From NCBI GenBank assembly GCA_963817015.1, contig CAWFMV010000010.1:1-64000 (forward strand): DNA of 64,000 nt, in the 5' to 3' direction. Source of the stretch: VAZQ01 sp963817015. GTDB taxonomy: Bacteria > Pseudomonadota > Alphaproteobacteria > Rhizobiales > Xanthobacteraceae. Every line of letters begins with the position of its first letter. Position 1 is the stretch's first letter. The notes under the pieces are model-generated. The model was not told the origin of the DNA, did not search any database, and saw nothing but the letters and a program-made list of their open reading frames with translations. A program made the position numbers and the translations under genes. Below are positions 39,531-48,699 of this stretch, in pieces.

Positions 39531-40206
39531 TCACTTGCCTTCACGGATCATGTAGCCCGCGCCGCGCACGGTATGCAGCAGGGGCTGGGCGAAGCCCTTA
39601 TCGATCTTGGAGCGCAGCCGCGAGATGTGCACGTCGATCACGTTGGTCTGCGGGTCGAAGTGATAGTCCCAGACGTTCTCCAGCAGCATCGTGCGGGTGA
39701 CGACCTGGCCGGCATGCTTCATCAGGTATTCGAGCAATCGAAACTCGCGCGGCTGCAGATCGATCTCCTGAGTGGCCCGGGTGACGCGGTGCGACAGCCG
39801 GTCGAGCTCGAGATCGGCCGACGCGATAAACCATTTCCTCGCGGCTGCCGCGGCGCCGCGCCAGCACTTCGATGCGCGCCAGCAGCTCGGAAAACGAATA
39901 CGGCTTCGGCAGGTAGTCGTCGCCGCCCGCGCGCAGACCTTTGACCCGATCGTCGACCTGGCCAAGCGCTGAGAGGATCAGCGCCGGCGTCTCGATGCCC
40001 TTGCCGCGCAGCGTACCGATCACGCTCAGGCCATCGAGCTTCGGCAGCATGCGGTCGACAATCAGGACGTCGTACTGGCCGTCGAGCGCGTGGGCGAGCC
40101 CCTCCTCGCCGTCGGCGGCAAGGTCGGCGACATGCCCGACCTCGCGAAACGCCTTCGCAAGGTAGTCGGCGGCATCGCGGTCGTCTTCAATGATCAGAAG
40201 CCGCAT
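39531..40206 (-). CDS. OmpR-family response regulator (one frameshift)
   Basis: The receiver domain opens MRLLIIEDDRDAADYLAKAF, with the phospho-acceptor in YDVLIVDRMLPKLDGLSVIG and the Lys in DDYLPKPYSFSELLARIEVL. After a frame change near 39825 the winged-helix output domain appears: ATQEIDLQPREFRLLEYLMK, GQVVTRTMLLENVWDYHFDP and VIDVHISRLRSKIDKGFAQP then LHTVRGAGYMIREG. The order and length (about 225) are standard, so the break is probably a sequencing error. It pairs with the kinase encoded directly downstream. The ATG at 40206 matches the conserved start; upstream in-frame residues to 40275 are not conserved-looking. Confidence 0.88.
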
Positions 40207-40335
40207 GGCCACCCGGCCCTTTCCATAGGCCATCTCCCGCTGCGTGGGACTGAGGTGCTCGAACGTAGCAACCATGACACTAGCCGATACGCGATTCGGT
40301 TCAACCGGCGCGCCCCTCCTTCATGGGAAAAGACG

Positions 40336-40368
40336 CGAGGGGCGGCGGGTCAGCCCCGCCGCCCCTCG
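40336..40368. terminator. Perfect 14-bp GC-rich hairpin
   Basis: CGAGGGGCGGCGGG at 40336-40349 pairs with its exact complement at 40355-40368 around the loop TCAGC. It lies downstream of degP, in front of the regulator gene on the same strand. No T-tract follows on either strand, so factor-dependent termination, mRNA 3'-end protection or attenuation are all possible. Confidence 0.55.
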
Positions 40369-40383
40369 ACTAACCCCGTCCCG

Positions 40384-40487
40384 GCGGGGGCGACGGAGGC
40401 CGGGAGGAGGTATCGGTGGGGACGGGCAGCTTGCGCGCCCGTCCCCCTGGTTCGTTCCACCGGCGGGGGCGACGGATGCCGGTAGGA
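40384..40487. repeat. 25-base direct repeat in two copies
   Basis: The pattern GCGGGGGCGACGGAGGCCGG at 40384 recurs as GCGGGGGCGACGGATGCCGG at about 40463, each followed by (G/T)AGGA. The copies flank the second hairpin at 40418-40446. The sequence is non-coding. Confidence 0.5.
40418..40446. terminator. Second GC-rich hairpin downstream of degP
   Basis: GGGGACGGGC (40418-40427) pairs perfectly with GCCCGTCCCC (40437-40446) around a nine-base loop. It is nearer the degP stop (40501) than the other hairpin and is the better candidate for the degP terminator. There is no T-tract. Confidence 0.5.
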
Positions 40488-40500
40488 CGCCCCATTCGGG

Positions 40501-42056
40501 TCAGGCTCGTCCGAGCCTTAAAGCGACGAATTTTGTTCCTTCACCAGACTTCACGCGGATCAGCACCGTGCGCTTGCCTTCGCGCTGCGCATTGCCGACC
40601 GCGACGCGGATCTCGGAGGGTGAAGCAACCTTGCGGCCTGCGACTTCGAGGATCACATCGCCCGCCTTGAAGCCGTGCTCGGCGGCAACGCCGTCGGGCT
40701 CGACCTGGGTCACGACCACGCCCTCGCTGCCGCTGCCTGCGACCTCAGCGGCTGGGGCCAGCGTCAGGCCAAGTCGCGGCAAAGCGAGACCGCTCGGCTC
40801 GCGGCTCTCGGGCGTCGCGCGAGCCTCACGCTCGTTCGGAAGCTCACCGAGCGTCACCGAGATGGTCTTCTCCTGGCCTTTCTGCAGCACCGTCAGGCGC
40901 ACGGCCGTACCAGGCGACATGCGCACCAATCTGGCGTGCGAGATCACGCGCATCGCGAACCGGCGTGCCATTCACCGCGATAATCACGTCGCCAGCCTGG
41001 ATGCCGGCCTTGACTGCCGGACCATTCGACTGCGGCTCGGCGACAAGCGCGCCCTGCGTTGCCTTCAGCCCGAGGCTGTCGGCAATGTCGGCGGTGACCG
41101 GCTGGATCTGCACACCAATCCAGCCACGGCTCACGGCACCCTTGTCCTTGAGCTGACCGATCGACGCTCTTCACCGTTTCGGCGGGGATCGCGAAGGCAA
41201 TGCCGACCGAGCCGCCCGAAGGCGAATAGATCGCAGTGTTCACGCCAATCACGCCGCCATCGACATCGAAGGTCGGACCGCCGGAATTGCCGCGGTTCAC
41301 CGGCGCGTCGATCTGAATGAAGTCGTCGTAGGGGCCGGCGCCGATGTCACGCCCGCGTGCTGACACGATGCCGGCGGTCACGGTGCCGCCAAGTCCGAAC
41401 GGGTTGCCGACCGCGAGCACCCAGTCGCCGATGCGCGGCGGCTTGTCGGCGAACCGCACATGCGGGAAGTCGTCGCGGCCATCGACCTTGATCAGCGCAA
41501 CGTCGGTGCGCGGATCAGTGCCGATCACCTTGGCGCTGTAGGTCTTGCCATCGTCGGTCGCGACTTCAACCGTCTCGGCCTTGTCGACCACGTGATTGTT
41601 GGTCACCGCAAAGCCGTCGGCAGAGATGAAGAAACCTGAACCTTGGCCGGTCACAAGATTGCGACCGGGCGCCTGACGCCGCAGGTCATCGGGCAAACCC
41701 GGAACGTTTGGAACGGCGCTGTCGGGCGATCGGCGGAAGAAGCGATCCATCGGAGAGCCCGGCGTCGCGCGCGGGCTCGGCAGAGCGTCAAAGCCCATCA
41801 GCCGGGGTCCGCCATCCATCTTGACGCGAACCGAGATCACGGCCGGCTTGACCTGCTCGACGATGTCGGCGAAGCCGACCGGCCGCTGCGCATTCTGCGC
41901 GTAGGCGACACTGCTGCTCAGCGCCGGAAGCTTGAGCGAAGGAGCAACTTCGGGAACGGACAGAAACCCCACAACGCCAAGGCCTGCTACCCCTGCCAGC
42001 AGACCCAGGTGACGTGGAGACAGCAAACGGAACTTCCGAGCGGGAGTGTCGCTCAT
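40501..42056 (-). CDS. degP: DegP/HtrA-type periplasmic serine protease (frameshifted)
   Basis: This is an envelope quality-control protease and chaperone. It starts with a membrane/signal segment (LGLLAGVAGLGVVGFLSVPE). The catalytic domain shows ISADGFAVTNNHVVDKAETV (His), DPRTDVALIKVDGRDDFPHV (Asp), LAVGNPFGLGGTVTAGIVSA and DAPVNRGNSGGPTFDVDGGV (Ser). Two PDZ domains follow: SRGWIGVQIQPVTADIADSL with AGDVIIAVNG, and GVVVTQVEPDGVAAEHGFKA with GDVILEVAG. Frame changes near 41165 and 40950 break the reading, but the whole architecture is there, with length about 515. It follows the cytochrome c maturation operon and precedes the regulator-kinase pair, as in other rhizobia. Confidence 0.92.
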
Positions 42057-42326
42057 GGGCTGGTCTCCATCTTCTTGCTTCGATGCCCCCCGGGCATCAT
42101 TTGTGGCACCATGACGCGCCTTGCATTACAACGTCCTGGCCGCCGCATTAAGAATTTGTAATAATCGCGCCTGGATTATATGTTTCTTTTCAATGCTTTA
42201 GGGCGACCGTGGGAAAATAGCGCGGCGTCCACGTCGCCACGCGCAGAGCACCGACTCACAAGGGCAAGAATGGGCGGAAGCGACGAGCGAACGCACCGTG
42301 ATCACCCGATGCGCTGATCGGGCTTC

Positions 42327-42815
42327 CTATTTCAGCAGCTCGGCGAGGCGCGCCTGCTCCGCGGCTGTAAGGTCGCCGCCCTCGGGCTTGAGCTGCTCCT
42401 CAGGACTACGCCGGTTGCGCCGCCGCGCAACAACGAAGAGCGCCAGCGCACCGCCGCAAAGCAACGCCGGCGGACCGAACCACAACAGCGCCGTGTGCAG
42501 CGACAGGCGCGGCTTGAGCAGCACGAACTCGCCATAGCGCGCGACCAGGAAATCGATCACCTGGCGATCGCTATCGCCTTCCTTGAGGCGCTCGCGCACA
42601 AGGAGCCGCAGGTCGCGCGCCAGCGGCGCATCCAAATCGTCGATGGACTGGTTCTGGCAGACCATGCAGCGCAGCTCTTTCGAGAGCGTGCGGGCGCGGC
42701 CTTCGAGCGACGGATCGGTGAGGACCTCATCGGGCTGCACGGCCAGTGCAACGCGCGGCGCTGTCAGCAACGTCAATGCGATCAAGAGCAGACAGGCCAA
42801 ACGCATGATACGCAT
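42327..42815 (-). CDS. ccmH: Cytochrome c-type biogenesis protein CcmH (CycL)
   Basis: At 162 residues, it has a signal peptide (LACLLLIALTLLTAPRVALA), the redox motif in SKELRCMVCQNQSIDD (C-x-x-C), a helical periplasmic part (LLVRERLKEGDSDRQVIDFL and ARYGEFVLLKP) and one C-terminal membrane segment (ALLWFGPPALLCGGALALFV). It keeps the haem-binding cysteines of apocytochromes c reduced and works with CcmF and CcmI in the haem ligation complex of system I. Its start is 20 bases after the ccmF stop, so it is co-transcribed as the last gene of ccmI-ccmE-ccmF-ccmH. Confidence 0.95.
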   Translation of the reverse strand: MRIMRLACLLLIALTLLTAPRVALAVQPDEVLTDPSLEGRARTLSKELRCMVCQNQSIDDLDAPLARDLRLLVRERLKEGDSDRQVIDFLVARYGEFVLLKPRLSLHTALLWFGPPALLCGGALALFVVARRRNRRSPEEQLKPEGGDLTAAEQARLAELLK

Positions 42816-42835
42816 ATGGATTAAACTCCGGGGTT

Positions 42836-44818
42836 CTACTCAGCCGGCTGCAGCACAGCCTTGCTCCGGGCCGGCTTCGGCGCCCCGATGCGCAGCCGCC
42901 GATCCGAGAGCGAGAGCCCCCCGCCAATCACCATCACCACCGTGCCAAGCCAGATCAGCAGCACCAGCGGCTTGTAATAAAGCCGTATCGCGATTGAGCC
43001 ATCCGGATTGGGATCGCCGAGCGAAAGATAGATCTGGCTCACACCGCGCCTCATCAGCGCCAACTCGGTCGTGCCGCTGCCGCGCGACGGAAAGCTGCGC
43101 TTGGACGGCTCCATGATGCCGATGACCTCGCCGCCGCGCCGCACCGTGAAGCGCGCCGCGGTCTCGCTGTAGTTGGGGCCACGGCGCTCGACGATGTCGT
43201 CAAAATGCAGGTCGTAGCGGCGGATCGAGATTGTCTGGCCCGGCTTGAGCTCGGCGATGCGCTCGGTGCCAAGCTGCGTCTCGCCAACAATGCCGAGCAG
43301 CGTGACACCGAGTCCCATATGGGCAAGCGCAGTGCCCCAAGCCGACCGCGGCAGCCCACGCGCGCGCGCAAACGCGGTACCAAGCGGAACCTTCAGGAAG
43401 GCCGTACGCTCGAGCAGATCAGTCACGGCGCCCGTGATCACAAAGATCGCAAGCCCGAACGCAAACGGCACCAGCAGCGAACCGCCGCCTTCGACCGCGA
43501 ACGTCACCACAATGCCGATCACCGCGAGAGCCGCCGCACCGAGCAGCCGCTGCGTGACGCCCAGGAGATCGCCGCGCTTCCAGGCCAGCAGCGGCCCGAA
43601 TGGCACCGCAACGAGCAGCACCGCGAGCAACGGACCGAAGGTCATGTTGAAGAACGGTGCACCGACTGAAATCTTCTGGCCGGTCAAGGCTTCGAGCGCG
43701 AGCGGATAAAGCGTGCCGAAGAAAACCGCAGCGCAAGCGGTCAGCAGCAGAAGATTGTTGAGGATCAGTGCACCTTCACGCGAAACCGGTGCGAACAACC
43801 CACCTTGCTTCAACAGCGGCGCGCGCCAGGCAAACAAAGCAAGTCCGCCGCCGATGAAGAGCGTGAGGATCATCAGAATGAACATGCCGCGTGCCGGGTC
43901 GGACGCGAAGGTATGCACCGAGGTCAGGACGCCCGAGCGCACCAGGAAGGTGCCGACCAGCGACAGCGAGAAGGCGAGGATCGCGAGCAGGATGGTCCAG
44001 ACCTTGAGCGCGTTGCGTTTCTCCATCACGACGGCGGAGTGCAGGAGCGCCGTGCCTGCGATCCAGGGCATCAGTGAGGCATTCTCAACCGGGTCCCAGA
44101 ACCACCAGCCTCCCCAGCCAAGCGTGTAATAGGCCCAGTACGAGCCCATCGCGATGCCGGCGGTGAGAAACAACCAGGCAAGCAGCGTCCATGGTCTCAC
44201 CCAACGCGCCCAGGCGGCGTCGATCTTGCCTTCGATCAGCGCAGCGATCGCGAACGAGAACGAGATCGAGAAGCCGACATAACCGAAGTACAGCAGCGGC
44301 GGATGAATCGCGAGGCCCGGATCCTGCAGGATCGGATTGAGATCGCGGCCTTCCATCGGCGCAGGGCTCATCCGCACGAACGGATTCGAGGTGACCAGGA
44401 TGAACAGATAGAACGCGAACGCAACCCACGACTGGACCGCAAGCACATTGGCCTTGAGCTTGGCCGGCAGATTGGTGCCAAAGAGCGCCACCAGCGCCCC
44501 GAATACGCTGAGGATCAGGACCCACAGCAGCATCGAGCCTTCGTGGTTCCCCCACACGCCGGAGATCTTGTAGATCAAGGGCTTTGCGGAATGGGAATTC
44601 TCGAAGACGTTGGCGACGGAAAAATCCGATGTGACGTAACAGGCGACGAGCGCACCAAAGGCGAATCCCACAAAGAGGAACTGCGCGACCGCGGCCGCTC
44701 CGGCGACCGACATCAAGATGGGATCATTCTGGCGCGCACCGTAGATCGGTACGATAGCCTGAACGAGCGCCAGTCCGAGCGCCAGCACCAGCGCATAGTG
44801 ACCAAGTTCAGCGATCAC
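42836..44818 (-). CDS. ccmF: Haem lyase CcmF (CycK)
   Basis: This is the core of the system I haem lyase. About 660 residues with some fifteen membrane segments. It carries the tryptophan-rich haem-handling WWD motif region in WAYYTLGWGGWWFWDPVENA, histidines around GVWGNHEGSMLLWV, and a large C-terminal periplasmic domain with TISIRRYDLHFDDIVERRG. The family also has a transmembrane haem b. I prefer the GTG at 44818, which begins VIAELGHYALVLALGLALVQ and leaves 28 bases after ccmE; an ATG at 44881 would overlap ccmE and add polar residues. Confidence 0.95.
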   Translation of the reverse strand: MIAELGHYALVLALGLALVQAIVPIYGARQNDPILMSVAGAAAVAQFLFVGFAFGALVACYVTSDFSVANVFENSHSAKPLIYKISGVWGNHEGSMLLWVLILSVFGALVALFGTNLPAKLKANVLAVQSWVAFAFYLFILVTSNPFVRMSPAPMEGRDLNPILQDPGLAIHPPLLYFGYVGFSISFSFAIAALIEGKIDAAWARWVRPWTLLAWLFLTAGIAMGSYWAYYTLGWGGWWFWDPVENASLMPWIAGTALLHSAVVMEKRNALKVWTILLAILAFSLSLVGTFLVRSGVLTSVHTFASDPARGMFILMILTLFIGGGLALFAWRAPLLKQGGLFAPVSREGALILNNLLLLTACAAVFFGTLYPLALEALTGQKISVGAPFFNMTFGPLLAVLLVAVPFGPLLAWKRGDLLGVTQRLLGAAALAVIGIVVTFAVEGGGSLLVPFAFGLAIFVITGAVTDLLERTAFLKVPLGTAFARARGLPRSAWGTALAHMGLGVTLLGIVGETQLGTERIAELKPGQTISIRRYDLHFDDIVERRGPNYSETAARFTVRRGGEVIGIMEPSKRSFPSRGSGTTELALMRRGVSQIYLSLGDPNPDGSIAIRLYYKPLVLLIWLGTVVMVIGGGLSLSDRRLRIGAPKPARSKAVLQPAE

Positions 44819-44846
44819 GGCAGCCTCGCCTTCACTGCGTCCTGCC

Positions 44847-45332
44847 TCATTGGGTTCTCCCTTGCGGCTCAGTGGCGGCACTCTTGTCGCCGCTGCCGCC
44901 GTCGTCCTTCCAATGCCCCTGCTTCTTGAGCGCGTCGGCGACTTCCCTGGGCATGTATTTTTCGTCGTGCTTGGCCAGTACGCTGTCGGCCTTGAACATG
45001 CCGGCGCCGTCGAGCGCCCCTTCGGTCACAACGCCCTGGCCTTCACGGAAGAGATCAGGCAGCAACCCCTGATAGGCGACCCGAATGGTGTTCTTGCCGT
45101 CGGTCACGTCAAAGCGGACCTGCATGTTGTCGCTGCGCTGGACGCTGCCTTCCTTGACGAGGCCGCCGAGCCTGATGCGGGTGCCGGTGGCGATATGCTT
45201 TTCAGCCACGTCGGTCGGCGAGTTGAAGAACACAATCGAGTCCTTGAGCGCGGTCAGCACCAGGGCGACCGCGACCGCGAGCACCGTCAGGGCCGAGCCG
45301 ATCAGAACCAGACGTCGCTTCTTGCGGGTCAT
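44847..45332 (-). CDS. ccmE: Haem chaperone CcmE (CycJ)
   Basis: This is a membrane-anchored periplasmic haem chaperone that binds haem covalently and passes it to CcmF. It has an N-terminal anchor (RRLVLIGSALTVLAVAVALV), an OB-fold beta barrel with GTRIRLGGLVKEGSVQRSD and VAYQGLLPDLFREGQGVVTE, and the haem-attachment histidine in ADSVLAKHDEKYMPREVADA (H-D-E-K-Y). Length (161) is normal. It starts 23 bases after ccmI and is followed closely by ccmF. Confidence 0.96.
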   Translation of the reverse strand: MTRKKRRLVLIGSALTVLAVAVALVLTALKDSIVFFNSPTDVAEKHIATGTRIRLGGLVKEGSVQRSDNMQVRFDVTDGKNTIRVAYQGLLPDLFREGQGVVTEGALDGAGMFKADSVLAKHDEKYMPREVADALKKQGHWKDDGGSGDKSAATEPQGRTQ

Positions 45333-45355
45333 TGTGACCTTCCTCGTGAGTTTCC

Positions 45356-46465
45356 TCAGCCTTCAAGACCCAAGCCCTTCACGAGCTCTTCGATCTGCCG
45401 CAGCTTCTCCGCGTCGCCGGCGAGCGCGCGGCGCGCGTCACCGACCGCGGCCAATGCCTTGTCGCGATCACCGAGCACCATATAGGAGCGAACGAGCCGC
45501 AGCCATCCCTCGATATCCGATCCGTCGCGATGCAGGCGCTCCGCCAGTCGTGCCACCATGGTCTGCACCATGGCGGTCTGCTGGTCCGGCGCGAGCCGCG
45601 ACGCCGCCGCCACATCCTCCGCGCTCGGACCTGGCTCCACGCTAGGACCTGGGCTGCCCGAAACCCGCGTGACCTCCTGGCGGATGAATTCGGCCCAGGG
45701 CGCATCGGCCGGCGCGCCCGCCAGCATGGCGCGCCAAATCGCGACGGCCTCCGCCGGCTGGCCGTCCTGCTCGGCCGCAACGCCCAGGAAGTAGCGAGCC
45801 TTGATGTTCCCGCCATCGAGCTCGGCCGCGCGCGCGAACGATTTCCTGGCTTCCGGCGTGATCTTGCCGTCACTCGCCGCCACCAGCGCTTCGCCAAGCC
45901 CAGCTTGCCGCTCCGACGTCTCGCCGCTGAACGCAAGAGCATTGCGCCGCGCTTTGATCGCATCTTCGACGCGGCCAAGCCGCAAATAGACGGGTGCAAT
46001 CACCTCCCAGCCGCGGCCATCGTTCGGATTGCGAGCCAGATGGCCCTCGACCTGCGCAATCATCGCATCGATCGATTGGCTCTGGTCGCGCGAGGCCAGC
46101 GGCTGCCCGGGCAGCGTCGGCGAGCCGAGCGAGAGATAGGTCCCGGCGCTGCCGAACGACACAACGACCAGCGCCGCAAGAGCGACCGCGCGCCGGCGCG
46201 AACCCGGCGTCCCCGTCGAGGCCTGCAGGACTGCTTCTGCATCGGCTGCGGCAAGCAACCGGCGCGAGACCTCGACCTCCGCGGCTTCCGCCTCGCTGTC
46301 ACCGATCCGGCCAGCGGCTTGGTCGCGCCGAACCTCCTCCAGCTGGTCACGATAAACGGCAAGGTCGCTCCCGGACCGCAGGGAACGGGCCTGCCTCGTC
46401 AGCGGCCAGGCAATAGCGGCCATTGCCGCCCCCGTCATCAGGGCAAGCGCGATCCAGAGCATCAT
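45356..46465 (-). CDS. ccmI: Cytochrome c-type biogenesis protein CcmI (CycH)
   Basis: This is an apocytochrome c chaperone of the system I haem lyase. Two membrane segments at the N terminus (WIALALMTGAAMAAIAWPL and AVALAALVVVSFGSAGTYLS) enclose a cytoplasmic loop with a leucine-zipper-like helix (LAVYRDQLEEVRRDQAAGRI). The periplasmic part consists of tetratricopeptide repeats, for example GRGWEVIAPVYLRLGRVEDA and IKARYFLGVAAEQDGQPAEA, with the last repeat LVRSYMVLGDRDKALAAVGD. Length 369. It is first in the ccmIEFH operon. The 180 bases upstream, to 46645, should contain the operon promoter; I do not see a clear box. Confidence 0.94.
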   Translation of the reverse strand: MMLWIALALMTGAAMAAIAWPLTRQARSLRSGSDLAVYRDQLEEVRRDQAAGRIGDSEAEAAEVEVSRRLLAAADAEAVLQASTGTPGSRRRAVALAALVVVSFGSAGTYLSLGSPTLPGQPLASRDQSQSIDAMIAQVEGHLARNPNDGRGWEVIAPVYLRLGRVEDAIKARRNALAFSGETSERQAGLGEALVAASDGKITPEARKSFARAAELDGGNIKARYFLGVAAEQDGQPAEAVAIWRAMLAGAPADAPWAEFIRQEVTRVSGSPGPSVEPGPSAEDVAAASRLAPDQQTAMVQTMVARLAERLHRDGSDIEGWLRLVRSYMVLGDRDKALAAVGDARRALAGDAEKLRQIEELVKGLGLEG

Positions 46466-46645
46466 GGCGTCAATTTCATCGGCCTAAATCCGGCATTCCG
46501 GTGGCGGCTGGGCCGTTTGCCGCACGCTAACCGGGTTTCCCCGATCATAACGGCGTTACATCACGGCTGCCAGCCAGCCGCAACGGGGCCAACCGCCTCA
46601 CCGGACAGATTGCAGCGCGCATGGTTTATGGGACCGTCCAAGGTT

Positions 46646-48058
46646 TCAGCCCTTGGCGGCAACCGCCTTGCGCTCGGCTTCGCGTTGACTGGCCGTATTG
46701 GCGGCGACCTCGGCGGCCTTGGCCAGCACCGATGCATAGTCGGGCCCGAAAACCTTGGCGCAAAAGCGCACCGCAGCATCGACCTGCGATTGAAGGAAAC
46801 GGCGCTCGCCCTCGCCCGCCCGGCGCAGGCTGTCGAGCAGCGATTGCGTGCCAGTTTCAAGATAGTGCTGCAATTCGGTGAAGTTCCGCATCGTCATTTC
46901 ATTGATCGCGAGCTCGCTGGCGTACAGCCGGCAGACCCCGACCAGCTCCACAGCGGACTCGGCTTCATTGACGTCATCAGCATCGAGCACGGAATTGCGC
47001 GGAACTTCAGTGAGCGGGCGCAGCCGCAGCAGGCGGCGGACTTTGCCCGATGCCGACTCGACCTGGTTCTTGAGCACCTTGGACACGTCGGCACGGATGG
47101 CGGCAAGGCGTCGCGCCCAGGGTGAATCGCCGGAGAGGTCGAGCTCCGTGCGCAACCCGCGCGCGCAGTCGTGGATGGTCTTGATCAGCGCAGGCACGGT
47201 AGCGGTGGCGCCGCGCTTGAGGTCAGCCTTCAGCGTGCTGATCCCCTGCTCGATCTCGGACAGCACGATTGCCACCGCGACAGCATAAGGCGAGCCGGCA
47301 ATGCGGGTGGCATCGTCAGTCTCCGCGGCTTTCACACCGAGCCGGATCAGCTGCCACGGCGCCGCCAGGCGGCCCATCGTCAGGACCAGCGCATACGGCA
47401 AGACATCGGGCCGCGAACCGACCGTCCGGTCGAGCAAGGACTTCACGTTGTCGAGCTGGGCATCCGCGAGATTGCGGATTTGAGCCGGCAGGCTTTTCTC
47501 GATCTGGGCGAAGATGTCGGCGGCGGAAAGGATTGTGAGCAGGCCGCGTGCATCATCAAGCGCATTCTGGGTGCCGATCTGTCCGATCAACCGCCGGCGG
47601 GCGCGCTCGTCCGTCGTCGTGCTGGCAAGGATCGACCCGACTTTTGCCACGACACTTTCCCGAAAGTGGCGGGCAAGCTGCTCACAGGCGGACGGGTCGG
47701 CGGCCGTGCGCATGGCTCCAGCGTTATAGGTCTTGGCCTCGATCGGCGCGAGGTCGCGACAAATCCACGACCACATCGGCGAGAGCACCGCGCGTGCGAT
47801 GCGGCCAGGGCGCCTGTGCGCCGCGTCGTCATTGACCAGGAATGGCTCGAGCGCCGCGAAAAAGACGCGGGTCGGATCTCCCGCCCGGCTCGCCGGCTGG
47901 CCGGATTCGCGCAACGCGCCGCGGACCTCCTCGAGCAGGCCTTCCGGGAACTGGTCGCCGCGCGCAACTGCGCGCTCGAGCTCAAGAGCAAGCAGCGCCA
48001 ATGCCCCCCGGGGCAGCTCCCGGAGGTAGGTTCGCAGTCGTTCCGGCAACCCCGGCAT
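46646..48058 (-). CDS. Conserved-looking 470-residue protein of unknown function
   Basis: I do not recognise this protein. It is intact, mainly alpha-helical by composition, with no signal peptide or membrane segment, so probably cytoplasmic. Notable stretches are RTYLRELPRGALALLALELE at the start, a central ATRIAGSPYAVAVAIVLSEI, and an Ala-rich charged C terminus (ANTASQREAERKAVAAKG). It lies upstream of ccmI on the same strand (180-base gap) and immediately downstream of the double-hairpin element at 48136-48298. Its position in the conserved feuQP-ccm block suggests it is a resident gene, not a recent arrival. Confidence 0.8.
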   Translation of the reverse strand: MPGLPERLRTYLRELPRGALALLALELERAVARGDQFPEGLLEEVRGALRESGQPASRAGDPTRVFFAALEPFLVNDDAAHRRPGRIARAVLSPMWSWICRDLAPIEAKTYNAGAMRTAADPSACEQLARHFRESVVAKVGSILASTTTDERARRRLIGQIGTQNALDDARGLLTILSAADIFAQIEKSLPAQIRNLADAQLDNVKSLLDRTVGSRPDVLPYALVLTMGRLAAPWQLIRLGVKAAETDDATRIAGSPYAVAVAIVLSEIEQGISTLKADLKRGATATVPALIKTIHDCARGLRTELDLSGDSPWARRLAAIRADVSKVLKNQVESASGKVRRLLRLRPLTEVPRNSVLDADDVNEAESAVELVGVCRLYASELAINEMTMRNFTELQHYLETGTQSLLDSLRRAGEGERRFLQSQVDAAVRFCAKVFGPDYASVLAKAAEVAANTASQREAERKAVAAKG

Positions 48059-48135
48059 CGCGCACCCGCGCGGATTGAGAAGGCACTCAGCCTTCTCTAG
48101 ATAGTTTCGGGGCCTTAAGGAGTGGTTATGCTGGG

Positions 48136-48298
48136 CTAGTGCCGCCGATTTGAAGTTCCTACACCGCCCGCAGCTCTGTTAGGGACTTCAAATCGAAAAG
48201 CGGCACTAGAATCATAGAGTTGCTAGTGTCCTTTTGTTTCCGAAGTTCGTGTCAGAGTGTGCTGAGACGTATCACGAACTTCGGAAACGGGGCGCTAG
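48136..48298. repeat. CTAG-bounded double-hairpin element, copy A
   Basis: Two long hairpins stand side by side. Hairpin 1 (48136-48209) pairs CTAGTGCCGC with GCGGCACTAG, then, after a bulge of four A on the 3' side, CGATTTGAAGT with its complement plus four further pairs. Hairpin 2 (48223-48298) starts and ends with CTAG, has an unpaired TGTCCTTTT opposite CGCCCC, and an inner 16-bp stem GTTTCCGAAGTTCGTG. The element ends one base before the stop codon of the minus-strand SH3 gene. The same architecture with different arm sequences occurs at 60347-60514. Confidence 0.8.
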
Positions 48299-48682
48299 TT
48301 ACCAGCGCCGCCCGTAATGGCGGTACCGCGAGCCAAAACCGATAAAGACACGCGGGCCATAGTAGTAGGGCGGCCCGTAAATGTACGGCCCGGGATAGAC
48401 AGCCACGGGCGGCGGACCAGCCCGCTGGTCAAGATGGGTTGCGATCATATAGCCGACGCGCCCGCGCCAATGCGTCGTACACCACTCAGCCGCACAGCCG
48501 GTGACCTCCACGAGGCTGCCGCCCGGAACCACGGCAACCACCCCATAATTCGTGCCTGGCCCCTGTCGCAGATTGGTGTTGGAAAAGACCTGCGCCGGAC
48601 CGGCTGACGCCGTGGCAGCGGAAAGCCCGAGTAGCAACGTGGCAAGCCCAACCAACCCATGGAATCGTCGCGCTGACGTCAT
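48299..48682 (-). CDS. Secreted SH3-domain protein
   Basis: At 127 residues it has a signal peptide (GLVGLATLLLGLSAATASA), then a bacterial SH3 domain with FSNTNLRQGPGTNYGVVAVV, GGSLVEVTGCAAEWCTTHWR and GRVGYMIATHLDQ (two Cys probably paired). The tail is Tyr/Pro/Gly-rich. Such proteins bind peptidoglycan or act as small periplasmic adaptors. The ATG at 48682 is chosen because GGGGGAG lies close upstream; the open frame to 48763 runs through the intergenic palindrome and is not real. The stop codon abuts the double-hairpin element. Confidence 0.85.
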   Translation of the reverse strand: MTSARRFHGLVGLATLLLGLSAATASAGPAQVFSNTNLRQGPGTNYGVVAVVPGGSLVEVTGCAAEWCTTHWRGRVGYMIATHLDQRAGPPPVAVYPGPYIYGPPYYYGPRVFIGFGSRYRHYGRRW

Positions 48683-48699
48683 CAGATGTTCTCCCCCTT

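Noticed and set aside
38057..39700. A 547-codon open frame on the plus strand opposite the histidine kinase
   Set aside because: It is antisense to a kinase with all catalytic boxes; its Arg/Gln/His-rich composition is a by-product of high GC in the third codon position.
45530..47125. A 531-codon plus-strand frame opposite ccmI and the 470-residue protein
   Set aside because: It spans two well-supported minus-strand genes and the gap between them, and has no recognisable domain.
48136..48298. Insertion sequence (MITE) with CTAG target duplication
   Set aside because: CTAG occurs at the ends of each hairpin rather than only at the outer ends, and there is no single pair of terminal inverted repeats, so a plain MITE does not explain it, although a relation to REP-type elements stays possible.
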